A DNA stretch of 64,000 nt from Caulobacteraceae bacterium (GTDB taxonomy: Bacteria > Pseudomonadota > Alphaproteobacteria > Caulobacterales > Caulobacteraceae), in assembly GCA_947476325.1 (NCBI GenBank), contig CANJPZ010000008.1, positions 25,224 to 89,223 of the forward strand, written 5' to 3'. A program made the position numbers and the translations under genes. This document shows positions 45,898 through 55,188 of the stretch, piece after piece (the first letter of the stretch is position 1; the number at the start of each line of letters is the position of its first letter). The notes under the pieces were generated by a model that did no database searches, had not been told where the DNA came from, and saw only the letters and a program-made list of their open reading frames with translations.

Positions 45898-46521
45898 TCA
45901 ATCGTCCGACCGCTCGCCCCGCTTCTTGGGATCGGCCTTTTCGGCGGGGGCCAGGCGCATCACCTCGGCCTGGAAACGCTCATCGTCTCCGGCTGCCAGG
46001 TAGGGCGCCGCATCGGCCACCGCGCCCAGCAGAGCCTCCAGCCAGGCCAGTTCATCCTTGTAGAAATCGGACAGGACATAGTGCTGGACCATGGCCTTGT
46101 CGCCGGGGTGGCCGACGCCCAGCCGGGCCCGGCGAAAGCCGTCGCCGATATGGGCGGTGATCGAGCGTACGCCGTTGTTGCCGGCCGCGCCGCCGCCGGC
46201 CTTCATGCGCAGACGGCCGGGCGCCAGATCGATCTCGTCATGGAAGACGACGACGTCGGCCGGGGTGAGCTTGAAGAACTTGACCGCCTCGCCGATCGCC
46301 TGACCCGAGCCGTTGTAGAACGTCTGGGGTTTCATCAGCAGGGCGCGGACGGGCCCGGCGGGGGTGTCGATAGATCCTTCGGCGGTCAGCGAATGGAATC
46401 GCTTCTTGCCGGGCGCAAAGGCCCAGCGGCGCGCGATGGCGTCCATCGCCGCGAATCCGATGTTGTGCCGGTTGCTCTGATACTTGGCCTCGGGGTTACC
46501 GAGGCCGGCAAGAATCAGCAT
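45898..46521 (-). CDS. pth: Peptidyl-tRNA hydrolase
   Basis: Recycles peptidyl-tRNA that has dropped off ribosomes. 207 residues. Motifs: LAGLGNPEAKYQSNRHNIGF with the catalytic histidine, MKPQTFYNGSG, VVFHDEIDL and GGGAAGNNGVRSI. It lies 17 bases after rplY. Confidence 0.96.
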   Translation of the reverse strand: MLILAGLGNPEAKYQSNRHNIGFAAMDAIARRWAFAPGKKRFHSLTAEGSIDTPAGPVRALLMKPQTFYNGSGQAIGEAVKFFKLTPADVVVFHDEIDLAPGRLRMKAGGGAAGNNGVRSITAHIGDGFRRARLGVGHPGDKAMVQHYVLSDFYKDELAWLEALLGAVADAAPYLAAGDDERFQAEVMRLAPAEKADPKKRGERSDD

Positions 46522-46538
46522 CGGACGTCCTTGTGGGA

Positions 46539-47159
46539 CTAGCCCTCTTTGGCGGCTTCGCTGGCGGCCGCTTCAGCGGCTTCTTCGGCGATCTGGGCGG
46601 CGGCGCCGACGACGGTGGCGACGACGAAATCACGATCGGCATGCGCAGCGCTGACGCCCTTGGGCAGGACGATGTTCGACATGCGCACCGAGTCGCCGAT
46701 ATCTAGGCCGGTCAGGTCGTGGTCGAGACGCTCGGGAATTTCGTCGGCGTGGCAGAGAAGTTCGACTTCGTGGTGCACCACGTTCAGCGTGCCGCCACGC
46801 TTCAGGCCGGGCGACAGTTCGTGGTTGGTAAAGTGCACCGGCACCGCGATGCGGATTTCCTGGTGGGCATCGACGCGATACAGGTCGAAGTGCATCGGCT
46901 GGTCGTTGACTGGATGGAACTGGATCGCCTTGGCGATGACCTTCTGGTCTTCCTTGTTGTGACGCAGGGTTACCATGTGACCGAGCAGCTTGCCGGAATA
47001 GAGCGCCTTGCGGAATTCCTTGGCCTGGACGGCGACGGCGACCGGATCCTTCGAACCGCCGTACAGAACGCCCGGCACCAGACCGGCGCGGCGGGCGGCG
47101 CGGGCGCCGCCGGTGCCCGTGTTGTCACGGACTTCAACGTTCAGGATGATATCGGCCAT
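46539..47159 (-). CDS. rplY: 50S ribosomal protein L25/general stress protein Ctc
   Basis: Binds 5S rRNA. 206 residues, the long CTC form with N-terminal L25 domain (DIILNVEVRDNTGTGGARAA, GGSKDP) and a beta-domain (SPGLKRGGTLNVVHHEVELL). The last 25 residues are Ala/Glu-rich. It is the first gene of rplY-pth. Confidence 0.95.
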   Translation of the reverse strand: MADIILNVEVRDNTGTGGARAARRAGLVPGVLYGGSKDPVAVAVQAKEFRKALYSGKLLGHMVTLRHNKEDQKVIAKAIQFHPVNDQPMHFDLYRVDAHQEIRIAVPVHFTNHELSPGLKRGGTLNVVHHEVELLCHADEIPERLDHDLTGLDIGDSVRMSNIVLPKGVSAAHADRDFVVATVVGAAAQIAEEAAEAAASEAAKEG

Positions 47160-47292
47160 GGCTAGTCTGCTCTCAAAACGAAGCGCCGCTGCGAACGTGA
47201 TCCGCGCGGCGCCGGTCGGTCAATTTGGGTGCGGCTAGATACACGAACCCCGCGCCGTGTGCAACGCCGAGTCCGACAACAACTGACGCGTC

Positions 47293-48375
47293 CTAGTTTC
47301 GGGCCTTGACCGGCACGCTGCGACCCTTGGCTTTCGGCGCGGGCGCGACGGGGGCCGGCGGCTCGACAAATACCGGGTTGGGCGATCCGGCCGCCTTGAT
47401 CATGCACTGGCCCGTATCGATCAGCGCGTGCTGGCCCATGCAGAAGATGTCTTCGTAGTGAGGACCCGACACCGCCAGACATTGATAGAGGTTAAGCTTG
47501 GCCATGTTCAGGCAGAAGGCCGAGGCTTCGTCCGACAGCATGGGCGTGATGGCCGCCATCTGGTCATCGCCCGCCATGCCCAGAGCGGCCAGGGCGGCGA
47601 TCGTCAGGCCCCTGGAGACCACCGAGGTATAGGGTGGGGCCACCGGCGCGCCGGCAAGGCTGAGAGCCGCTTCACCGACCGTGGCGCGGCGCAGTGTGGC
47701 CACGTCTTCCGGGCCGGCCAGCAGGCGTTGCTGGGACAGGTCCTTGGCCAGGTTCAGGCGGGTGGCGGCGTCGGCCACCTTGGCCTTGGACCAGGCCTGA
47801 CGCTGCACATCGTAGGCGGCCTGTTTGACGGCGCGGCCGGTGATGGTCACCTGGGCGCCGGTGCCGTCCAGGGCGGCGATGGCCAGCCCCGCGGCGCGGT
47901 CGACATGGGCGAATCCGGTCACATAGTTGCGATTGTCCAGCAGCTTGGCGGCGATATCGGCGCGGCTAACCGGGTCCTTGGCGTATTCGCGGATCGCCGC
48001 GACGAAGGACGGCTCCTGCAAGGCGGCGATGGCGGCATAGGCTACGGCGCCCTGTTCCAGCTGGTGCTGTTCATAGGACGCCGAGGCGCGCACGGCCCTG
48101 GCGACATCCTCGCCGCTGGTGAAATTGGGCGAAATGCTGGCGTCCGAGGTCATCACCGCCCGGTAAGTCGAGGCCATCTCCACAATCTGGTTCGACAGCG
48201 CGATCGGCGGCGGCGGCACCGGGGTTGGCGGCGGGGGCGGCGGCACGGGCGCGGGCGGCGGCGGGGCGGGCGGCGCCTGGGCGATGACCACAGGGGGCGG
48301 AGCCGGGGTCTCGCAGCCGATCACGGCCACCAGTCCAAAAGCCGTCACGATGCCGGCGAGGGCGCGGAGCCTCAT
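47293..48375 (-). CDS. Proline-rich lipoprotein of unknown function
   Basis: A 360-residue lipoprotein: lipobox VIGC with Cys21, then a proline-rich spacer of about 60 residues with runs of PPPPP, then a helical domain (residues about 90-340) with many alanines and a final cluster of four cysteines (CLNMAKLNLYQC, CMGQHAL, QCMIKAAG). The spacer may cross the peptidoglycan. The start ATG at 48375 was chosen; the frame continues 32 codons upstream. A CtrA-like box lies 86-100 bases ahead of the start. Function not recognised. Confidence 0.8.
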   Translation of the reverse strand: MRLRALAGIVTAFGLVAVIGCETPAPPPVVIAQAPPAPPPPAPVPPPPPPTPVPPPPIALSNQIVEMASTYRAVMTSDASISPNFTSGEDVARAVRASASYEQHQLEQGAVAYAAIAALQEPSFVAAIREYAKDPVSRADIAAKLLDNRNYVTGFAHVDRAAGLAIAALDGTGAQVTITGRAVKQAAYDVQRQAWSKAKVADAATRLNLAKDLSQQRLLAGPEDVATLRRATVGEAALSLAGAPVAPPYTSVVSRGLTIAALAALGMAGDDQMAAITPMLSDEASAFCLNMAKLNLYQCLAVSGPHYEDIFCMGQHALIDTGQCMIKAAGSPNPVFVEPPAPVAPAPKAKGRSVPVKARN

Positions 48376-48460
48376 GAGCGAAACGTCTCCCTGAGTTTTC
48401 TTGTCGGCCCGGCCCATAACCGCCAGGCAGGTCGAGAATGTGACGATGCCTTCGGCGGTC

Positions 48461-48475
48461 CTAATGTTCAATTAA
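48461..48475 (-). promoter_or_regulatory. Possible CtrA-type box
   Basis: CTAA-N7-TTAA on the plus strand, that is TTAA-N7-TTAG on the minus strand, one base from the Caulobacter CtrA consensus TTAA-N7-TTAA. It lies in a short AT-rich stretch between prs and the proline-rich lipoprotein gene. Confidence 0.35.
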
Positions 48476-48479
48476 CCAT

Positions 48480-48496
48480 ATCGCCGGTTTGGCGAT
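48480..48496 (-). terminator. Weak hairpin after prs
   Basis: On the minus strand ATCGCC, five-base loop, GGCGAT, five bases past the prs stop. It is followed only by ATGGTTAATTG, so it is a weak or Rho-assisted terminator at best. Confidence 0.35.
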
Positions 48497-48501
48497 CAGC
48501 C

Positions 48502-49437
48502 TCAATCGAACAGTTTCGACACCGATTCCTCGTTGGCGATGCGCCGGATGGCTTCGCCGATCAGGGGGGCGCAGGGCACGACCCGGATCTTGCTGCAGGC
48601 CTGAACCAGGTCGGAGGCCTCGATGGAGTCTGTGATGACCAGGCTGTGGAGCGCTGATTTGGCCACCCGGTCGGTCGCTGCGCCCGACAAAACCCCGTGC
48701 GAGATATAGGCCGAGACCTCGACCGCGCCGTGTTCGACCAGGGCCTGAGCGGCGTTGCACAGAGTGCCGGCCGAATCGACCATGTCGTCGAACAGGATGC
48801 AGCGCCGTCCCGCCACATCGCCGATGATGTTCATCACTTCGCTCTCGCCCGGGCCGGAACGGCGCTTGTCGACAATGGCCAGGTCGGCGTCGAACCGCTT
48901 GGCCAGGGCCCGGGCCCGCACCACCCCGCCGACGTCCGGCGAGACGATCATCAGTTCCTCGGGCTTTTTGTAGTGCTCGCGGATATCCTCGGCCAGCACG
49001 GGTGTGGACAACAGGTTGTCGGTCGGGATGTCAAAAAAGCCCTGAATCTGGCCGGCGTGCAGGTCCATGGTCAAAACCCGGTCGGCGCCGGCGCGGGTGA
49101 TCAGATTGGCCACCAGCTTGGCCGAAATCGGGGTGCGGCCGCCAGTTTTCCGGTCCTGACGGGCATAACCGAAATAGGGCATCACCGCCGTGATCCGCCG
49201 GGCCGAGGCGCGCTTCAGCGCATCGATGCAGATCAGCAGCTCCATCAGGTTGTCGTTGGCCGGATAAGAGGTCGACTGGATCAGGAACACGTCCTCGCCG
49301 CGAACATTTTCCTCAATGACCACAAAGACTTCGTTGTCCGCGAACCGGCGAACCTGAGCCTGGGTGAGGGGCAGGTCGAGATACTCGCCAATGGCGCTGG
49401 CGAGCTTTCTGTTCGAATTCCCGGCGAGAAGCTTCAT
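48502..49437 (-). CDS. prs: Ribose-phosphate pyrophosphokinase
   Basis: Makes PRPP for nucleotide, histidine and tryptophan synthesis. 311 residues. [59 protein letters not shown] and the PRPP loop [10 protein letters not shown] are complete. The ATG at 49437 was chosen over a start 22 codons upstream. Confidence 0.97.
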   Translation of the reverse strand: MKLLAGNSNRKLASAIGEYLDLPLTQAQVRRFADNEVFVVIEENVRGEDVFLIQSTSYPANDNLMELLICIDALKRASARRITAVMPYFGYARQDRKTGGRTPISAKLVANLITRAGADRVLTMDLHAGQIQGFFDIPTDNLLSTPVLAEDIREHYKKPEELMIVSPDVGGVVRARALAKRFDADLAIVDKRRSGPGESEVMNIIGDVAGRRCILFDDMVDSAGTLCNAAQALVEHGAVEVSAYISHGVLSGAATDRVAKSALHSLVITDSIEASDLVQACSKIRVVPCAPLIGEAIRRIANEESVSKLFD

Positions 49438-49506
49438 CTGTCGGGTTTCCTTGCCTTGAGTCGGTATGGGCCGAGCTTCTAGCAGGGCAAGGCCCCTCGG
49501 CAAGAC

Positions 49507-50280
49507 TTAACCCGGACTTGTCAACATGATCGCGGTCAACAGCCGTCCATAATCGCCTTCACCGCGCTTCACCGCCCGGCGATTGGAGAAGAAATCAGCA
49601 TCGGCGCAGGTGTCGTGCCCCGTCCACTCGCAGCGGCTGACGCCCGCCGCCCGCAGCCGCTCCAGCACAAAGCCCGGCAGGTCGAACTGGCGTTTGTCGG
49701 GCGCCGCGCCGGCGCTGAAGAACCGCACGTTACCGGCATCGGCCGCCACGAACCGGTCCAGATATTCCAGCCCCACCTCATAGGACGCCGGCCCGATGCA
49801 GGGACCCACCGCCGCGACCATTTGTCCACGGCTGGCTCCCAGCCGCTCCATCTGTTCGACGGCGCTGGCGATGATGCCGGTCAGGGCGCCTTTCCACCCC
49901 GCATGAGCGGCGGCAACCACGCGGGCGACCGGGTCGGCGATCAGGATGGGTGCGCAGTCGGCGCTCAGCGCCCCGCAGATCAGCCCGGTCTCGCGCGTCA
50001 CCACGCCGTCTCCCTCCTGCGGCGCCTCGGGCCACGGCCCGTCGGCGATCAGGGCCTGGGCCGAGTGGATCTGGTAACAGGTCAGCAGACGCTCCGCCGG
50101 CTGGCCGAAACAGGCGGCGGCGCGCCGGCGGTTTTCGGCCACATCGTCTGGCTCGTCCCTTGAGCCGCGCCCCACGTTCAGGCTGTCGTACAGGCCGGTG
50201 GAGACCCCGCCGTGCCGGGTAAAAAAGGCGTGCCGCACGCCGCCGGTCCCGGCCAGCAACGAAGAGGTCACGACCTTCAT
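49507..50280 (-). CDS. pgeF: Peptidoglycan editing factor PgeF (multicopper-polyphenol-oxidase fold)
   Basis: A 257-residue YfiH/PgeF protein. Family members were called laccases and purine nucleoside phosphorylases and were shown in E. coli to remove wrongly incorporated amino acids from peptidoglycan precursors. Metal-site features are CGALSADCAPILIADP, AAAHAGWKGALTGI and AVGPCIGPASYEV, all present, with the N-terminal FFTRHGGVSTGLYDSLN. It overlaps the MidA-type gene by four bases. Confidence 0.94.
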   Translation of the reverse strand: MKVVTSSLLAGTGGVRHAFFTRHGGVSTGLYDSLNVGRGSRDEPDDVAENRRRAAACFGQPAERLLTCYQIHSAQALIADGPWPEAPQEGDGVVTRETGLICGALSADCAPILIADPVARVVAAAHAGWKGALTGIIASAVEQMERLGASRGQMVAAVGPCIGPASYEVGLEYLDRFVAADAGNVRFFSAGAAPDKRQFDLPGFVLERLRAAGVSRCEWTGHDTCADADFFSNRRAVKRGEGDYGRLLTAIMLTSPG

Positions 50281-51329
50281 TCGGGGATTTTCCCGAACCC
50301 CGGCGGGACAGGCTCGGCGGGGAAATGGATCACCGCGGCCTTGAACAGGTCGCCCATCTTGTCGGGTGCGACCAGCCGGTGGATCTGGCGCTGCAGGGCC
50401 TCGGTGCGCTCGGGCCGCGCCTGGGCCAGGGCCGCGGCGCGATACTCGATCCCAAGAGCCCGCAAGAAATGGCCCTGGGTTGTCAGGGCTGTGGCGCAGC
50501 CTTGGGCGCGGGCAGCATCCAGCACGGTGGGAAAGTCGACATGCACGGTCAGGTCCGCCCCGCCCGGATCGGCCAGGGGATCGACCTTTTCGTGGCGGCT
50601 CAGAGCCTGGAAGGTATCGCCGAAACCGGGCTCGCTGCGGCCATAGTCGATCAGCAGGGCGGCACCGGATTGCCGGTGGATGATCTCACCTATTTCCAGA
50701 CCGAACGCCTCCTGGGCCGCCGACATCTCCAGCACCATGCCGCCCTCCGGGGCCGGAGCGGACAAGGCGAAGGTCAGCGCGCCCGATGCATTGAGGCCCA
50801 CCAGCTTTTCCACCCAGCCGGTCTGGGTCTGCACGAACTGGCGTACCGGCAAACAGTCCAGCAGTTCATTGGCCACCAAGATCACCGGGGCTCCGGCGGG
50901 GATATCGGTCAGGCGCGGCGTCCAGGTGGGGGACAGCGCGGCATCGGCCAGGGCCGCCATCTGGAGCCGCATCAGCGGCTCTGAGACCTCGACCATCCAA
51001 AGATCACACGCCGCGAGAAACTCGGGCGCCAGGCGTGCGGCCCTAAGGATGTCGCTCATCAGCGTCCCGTCGCCGGGTCCCATCTCGACCAGCCGGAAAG
51101 GGTTGGGCGCGCCCAGCCCTCGCCAGGTCTCCACCGCCCACAGGCCGATCAACTCGCCGAACATCTGCGAGACCAGCGGCGCGGTGATGAAATCGCCCGC
51201 CTCACCCAGGGCCGGCCGCGTCGCATAATAGCCGTCCTTCGGGTCATGCAGGCAGGCCTGCATGAAGGCCGCGATGGTCATCGGGCCGCTCGCCGCAATC
51301 TGCGCCGCGAGCCGGTCCTTTAAGGTCAT
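50277..51329 (-). CDS. MidA/NDUFAF7-family SAM-dependent methyltransferase
   Basis: A 350-residue member of the DUF185 family; the mitochondrial homologue NDUFAF7 methylates an arginine of complex I. Motifs: DGYYATRPALGEAGDFITAP near residue 35, LVEMGPGDGTLMSDILRA (SAM loop) and NELLDCLPVRQF. The ATG at 51329 overlaps the lgt stop (ATGA), so the pair lgt-midA-pgeF is probably an operon. Confidence 0.92.
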   Translation of the reverse strand: MTLKDRLAAQIAASGPMTIAAFMQACLHDPKDGYYATRPALGEAGDFITAPLVSQMFGELIGLWAVETWRGLGAPNPFRLVEMGPGDGTLMSDILRAARLAPEFLAACDLWMVEVSEPLMRLQMAALADAALSPTWTPRLTDIPAGAPVILVANELLDCLPVRQFVQTQTGWVEKLVGLNASGALTFALSAPAPEGGMVLEMSAAQEAFGLEIGEIIHRQSGAALLIDYGRSEPGFGDTFQALSRHEKVDPLADPGGADLTVHVDFPTVLDAARAQGCATALTTQGHFLRALGIEYRAAALAQARPERTEALQRQIHRLVAPDKMGDLFKAAVIHFPAEPVPPGFGKIPE

Positions 51330-52291
51330 GACTTTGGCTTGGCCTTCGTGCTGGCCGGCTTTGCCCTGGCGGGCGCGGCCTTGGCCTTCGCCGCAGGTTT
51401 GGCTGCGGTCTTGACGGCGGTCTTGGCCGCCGGCTTGGCTGCCGCCTTGACGGGCGCGGCAGGCGCAGGCTGCGCGACCGCCACCTTGGCCTCGTCCTGG
51501 GCTTTGACAAAAAGCCACACGCCGATGGCCAGCATCGGCAACGACAGGATCATGCCCATGGTCAGGCCGAGCGGCAGATGATCAAGCCCTGCGTCCGGCG
51601 CCCGCACGAACTCAACCAGAATGCGGAACAGGCTGTAGCCGGCCAGGAACAGGCCGGTCACGGCGCCGGCCCGTTTCAGTTGACCCCATTTATGGGTCGC
51701 CAGCCGCAGAATGATGAACAGCAGGACCCCTTCCAGCAGCGCTTCATAAAGCTGGCTGGGATGCACCGGCAGGGCGTCTTCCTTGTCGATGTAAAAACCC
51801 CACGGCAGGCTGGTGTGCCGGCCCCACAGCTCGCCATTGATGAAGTTGGCGATACGGCCGAAGAACAGGCCGATGGGCACGCAAGGCGAAACCAGATCGC
51901 TGACCCGGAAAATCGGCAGCTTGTTGACCCGCGCAAACAGCAACATGGCGATGGTCACGCCGATCAGGCCGCCATGGAAACTCATGCCGCCCTTCCAGAT
52001 CTTGAAGATCTCCAGCGGTGTCTGCCACAGGGCGGCGGTGTTGTAGAACACCATAGATCCCACCCTGCCGCCGACGATAACGCCTACGGTTATCCAAAGG
52101 ATCAGGTCGTCGACCTGGTCACGGCTCATCACCGGCGAACGGGCGCCCCACAGCGCCTCGCGGCGGGCCAGCTTGATGGCGTACCACCAGCCGATCAGAA
52201 TTCCGGCCACATAGGCCAGCGCATACCAGCGCACGCCAAAGCCGTGCCACTGCAGGCCAAAGACGTATTTGTCGAAATTCGGAAAATCCAT
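51326..52291 (-). CDS. lgt: Prolipoprotein diacylglyceryl transferase with basic C-terminal tail
   Basis: Attaches diacylglycerol to the lipobox cysteine of prolipoproteins in the inner membrane. About 321 residues with seven membrane helices. The Lgt signature GRIANFINGELWGR is present, with WKGGMSFHGG and HPSQLYEA. After the last helix the protein has a 55-residue Ala/Lys/Pro-rich tail (KAAAKPAAKTAVKTAAKPAA and on), unusual for Lgt. The ATG at 52291 (MDFPNFDKY) was chosen over a GTG five codons upstream. Confidence 0.95.
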   Translation of the reverse strand: MDFPNFDKYVFGLQWHGFGVRWYALAYVAGILIGWWYAIKLARREALWGARSPVMSRDQVDDLILWITVGVIVGGRVGSMVFYNTAALWQTPLEIFKIWKGGMSFHGGLIGVTIAMLLFARVNKLPIFRVSDLVSPCVPIGLFFGRIANFINGELWGRHTSLPWGFYIDKEDALPVHPSQLYEALLEGVLLFIILRLATHKWGQLKRAGAVTGLFLAGYSLFRILVEFVRAPDAGLDHLPLGLTMGMILSLPMLAIGVWLFVKAQDEAKVAVAQPAPAAPVKAAAKPAAKTAVKTAAKPAAKAKAAPARAKPASTKAKPKS

Positions 52292-52496
52292 AGCCAATAA
52301 TTCCACGGCGATCAGCCTCCCTTGCGCATCGCTCTTGTCGTTCGCCCATCTTGATAGCGGCGATGCCCTCCTCAGGGAAGGACGGGCTTGCCGAAAGGTT
52401 ACTGGAAAACGTTTCGCGGATGTGGAACAAAGCTGGGGAACGCGCGAGGCGGCTGATTTAACAAGGCCTGCCCGCCAATTCGGGAGGGATTTCCAT

Positions 52497-54155
52497 ATGA
52501 CAACCGCGGCTGCACCCGCGCAGTCTGCCCGTACGCCGGCCTACAGCTGGTTCGTGCTCGGCTTCCTGTGCTTCGTCTATATTTTCAACTTCATGGACCG
52601 GCAGCTGATGTCGGTCCTGACTGAATTCATCAAGGCTGACCTGCACCTCACCGACACCCAGATTGGTCTGATGACGGGCCTGCTGTTTGCCCTGTTCTAT
52701 ACCATCCTTGGTGTGTTCGCCGGCTGGATCGCCGACCGAAGCGTCAGGGTGTGGATCCTGGCGGCGGGATGTTTTGTCTGGAGTCTGTTCACCCTGCTCT
52801 GCGGCAAGGCGACGACCTTTGGCGTCATGGCCACGGCCCGCATGGGCGTCGGCGTCGGCGAGGCCTGCGGCGCACCGCCCTCCTATTCCATCGTCTCCGA
52901 TTATTTCCCCGCCGCCAAGCGCGGCCAGGCCCTGGCGATCTTCTCGCTGGGCGTGCCGTTCGGCATGGCTCTTGGTGCTTATCTTGGACCGACCATCGCG
53001 GCCGAATTTGGCTGGCGCTGGGCCTTTATCGGCATCGGTCTGGCCGGCATGGTCACTTCAATCATCCTGCCGTTCGCCGTTCGCGAGCCGAAAAAGGGCG
53101 CGATGGATGTTCAGCTCGACATCCACATGGAAGAAGCGCCGGCGGTTCACATCCCCCAGCCGTTCTCCAAGTCGCTGAATGAGTTCTTCGGCCGGCCGAT
53201 GTTGCTTGCCGCGGCGGTGTCCTGCGCCCTTGCGGCGTTCGTGGGCTACGCGCTGCTGAACTGGACCGTCGGCTTCATGACCCGCGAATATACCGCGGCG
53301 GTGTGGAAGACGATGACCCTGAACTACGCCTTGCTGCTGGCCATCGCCATGGGTCTGGGCACCTTCCTGTCGGGCAAGGTCGTCGACATCCTGGCCAAGA
53401 AATCGCCGGTCAACTACGCCCTGCTGCCGGCCGCGGCCTTGACCCTGGCGATCCCCGGCTTCCTGGGCTTCGTCTGGGCCGAGGACATGTGGACCAAGCT
53501 GGCGTTCCTGTGCATCCCGACCTTCCTCAACATCTTCTATCTCGCCCCGGCCCTGGCCATCGTTCAGAACAACGTCAAGGCGACACAGCGCACCATTTCG
53601 GGCGCCATGCTGCTTCTGGTTCTGAACTTGATCGGTCTGGGCGGCGGACCGACCATGATTGGCATCCTCAGCGACCACTTCAACGCCAGCAACCTGGCCG
53701 CGGCCAGCCTGACGCCGGACCTGTGCAAGACCGCAGTCGATGCGGCCAAGGCCACCTGCACCACGGCTTCGGCGAAGGGACTGCAGACTGCCTTCTACAC
53801 GCTGACCCCGTTTTACGTCGTCGCGGTTCTGGCGCACTTGGTGTCGGCCCTTTGCATCAAGAAAGAACTGGTCAACGGCCCGCCCAGCGCCGCGACCATG
53901 GCTCGCAACGCCAAGATCTTTAAACTGGTGGTCGGCTTTGGCGGTATCGCCATCGTGCTGATCGCCGAAGGTCTGATCCCCGGCGTCGGCTCGCCCGGTC
54001 AAAAAGACCTGGCGGCCATCCAGGGCGTGATGCAGGGCGTGGAGCTCAAACCCGCGATCATCAATGGCCTGGTTCGCGATCTGCTGATGACCTTGATGGC
54101 CGTCGTGGCGGTCATGGGTGTCATGGACGTGGTAGCCAAGCCGAAGACGGCCTGA
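52497..54155 (+). CDS. MFS transporter, spinster-like
   Basis: A 552-residue carrier with 12 or more membrane helices. The spinster-group N-terminus FVYIFNFMDRQLMSVL and the loop motif GWIADRSVRVWIL are present, as is GEACGAPPSYSIVSDYFPAAKRG. A soluble insertion with two or three cysteines (LCKTAVDAAKATCTTASAKG) lies between later helices. Substrate unknown; family members include sphingolipid and sugar-acid carriers. GGGAGGG ribosome site at 52483. It has its own terminator. Confidence 0.9.
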   Translation: MTTAAAPAQSARTPAYSWFVLGFLCFVYIFNFMDRQLMSVLTEFIKADLHLTDTQIGLMTGLLFALFYTILGVFAGWIADRSVRVWILAAGCFVWSLFTLLCGKATTFGVMATARMGVGVGEACGAPPSYSIVSDYFPAAKRGQALAIFSLGVPFGMALGAYLGPTIAAEFGWRWAFIGIGLAGMVTSIILPFAVREPKKGAMDVQLDIHMEEAPAVHIPQPFSKSLNEFFGRPMLLAAAVSCALAAFVGYALLNWTVGFMTREYTAAVWKTMTLNYALLLAIAMGLGTFLSGKVVDILAKKSPVNYALLPAAALTLAIPGFLGFVWAEDMWTKLAFLCIPTFLNIFYLAPALAIVQNNVKATQRTISGAMLLLVLNLIGLGGGPTMIGILSDHFNASNLAAASLTPDLCKTAVDAAKATCTTASAKGLQTAFYTLTPFYVVAVLAHLVSALCIKKELVNGPPSAATMARNAKIFKLVVGFGGIAIVLIAEGLIPGVGSPGQKDLAAIQGVMQGVELKPAIINGLVRDLLMTLMAVVAVMGVMDVVAKPKTA

Positions 54156-54181
54156 TCCACCTCTTTAATGACTCTAAAAAA

Positions 54182-54214
54182 GAAGGGGCTCCTCGCGGGG
54201 CCCCTTCGCTTTTT
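54182..54214 (+). terminator. Rho-independent terminator after the MFS gene
   Basis: Perfect 8-bp stem GAAGGGGC with GCCCCTTC (54182-54207), its loop extended by TCC/GGG pairing, followed by GCTTTTT. Confidence 0.85.
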
Positions 54215-54239
54215 GGGGCGGCCCGCCTATATTGGGGCC

Positions 54240-54551
54240 ATGCAGACCCAAAACCCTTTGATGGACGAACTGGCCAAGATCACCCAGGCCGCCATGGGCA
54301 TCGCCCAGGCCGCCGGTGATGAGGCCAAGACCGCCTTCCGCGCGCAAGGCGACAAGCTGGTGGCCGAATTTGACCTGGTCCGCCGCGATGAACTGGACGC
54401 CTTGCGCGCCGAGATCGCCGCCCTGCGCGCCGAGGTGGCCAAGCTTGCCGGCGGCAAGGCGGCGACGCCCACCGCAGCCGCGCCGAAAGCAGCAAAACCA
54501 GCGGCCCGGGCCAAATCGCCCCCAGCCAAACGCGCGCCCAAAGCGAGCTAG
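54240..54551 (+). CDS. UbiK-family accessory protein
   Basis: A 103-residue protein. The N-terminal helix MDELAKITQAAMGIAQAAGD and the coiled-coil LVRRDELDALRAEIAALRAEVAKL match UbiK/BMFP (YqiC), which supports ubiquinone synthesis in the Ubi complex. The last 30 residues are Ala/Lys/Pro-rich (AAPKAAKPAARAKSPPAKRA), like the tail of nearby Lgt. Confidence 0.85.
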   Translation: MQTQNPLMDELAKITQAAMGIAQAAGDEAKTAFRAQGDKLVAEFDLVRRDELDALRAEIAALRAEVAKLAGGKAATPTAAAPKAAKPAARAKSPPAKRAPKAS

Positions 54552-54678
54552 GCTCGCCTCCTGCAAGAACGCGTTGTGACGAACCACGCGAAGCAGTCTA
54601 GGGTCAGTCTAATCACTGATTCACCTTTCGCCGGATGCTCCGGCGCGCATTGTGGCTCGGATTTAAGGACGGCAGGAC

Positions 54679-55188
54679 ATGGATATCCCGCATCCGGATG
54701 AAGACGACGGCCCGCTGGTCTGCGACCCGCTGGACGTCGTCGAACGCGTCCTGGCAGCGGAGAATCTGACCTTTGATCGCACCGACGATGGCGATCTGGC
54801 CTTCTCCTTGATTGGCGACTGGAAAGACTACGAACTGTGGTTCGCCTGGCGCGAGGAAGCCGGCTGCCTGCAGTTGTGCCTGGCGCTGGATCTGCAGGTT
54901 GAGGCCGAGATGCGTCCGGGGCTTTACGAGCTTCTGGCCCTGGTCAACCAGCGGGTCTGGATCGGCCACTTCGAGCTGTGGAGCGAGGACAACGAACTGC
55001 TGTTCCGCCACGCCCTGCCCCTGCCCGAAGGCGAGCGTCCGACCCTGGCCCAGGCCGCGGCGATGATCGATGCGGCCGTTGAGGCGGCGGACCGGTTCTA
55101 TCCGGCCTTCGATTTCCTGCTCGCCCATGGCAAGACCCCCGCCGAGGCGGTGTCGTCCTGCCTGTTCGAGACCGTCGGCCGGGCTTAA
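54679..55188 (+). CDS. YbjN-domain protein
   Basis: A 169-residue protein with a YbjN fold: DYELWFAWREEAGCLQLCLAL and RPGLYELLALVNQRVWIGHFE are typical. YbjN relatives act in type III secretion chaperoning or as sensory and regulatory proteins; role here unknown. Its TAA stop overlaps the proC ATG by one base. Confidence 0.88.
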   Translation: MDIPHPDEDDGPLVCDPLDVVERVLAAENLTFDRTDDGDLAFSLIGDWKDYELWFAWREEAGCLQLCLALDLQVEAEMRPGLYELLALVNQRVWIGHFELWSEDNELLFRHALPLPEGERPTLAQAAAMIDAAVEAADRFYPAFDFLLAHGKTPAEAVSSCLFETVGRA

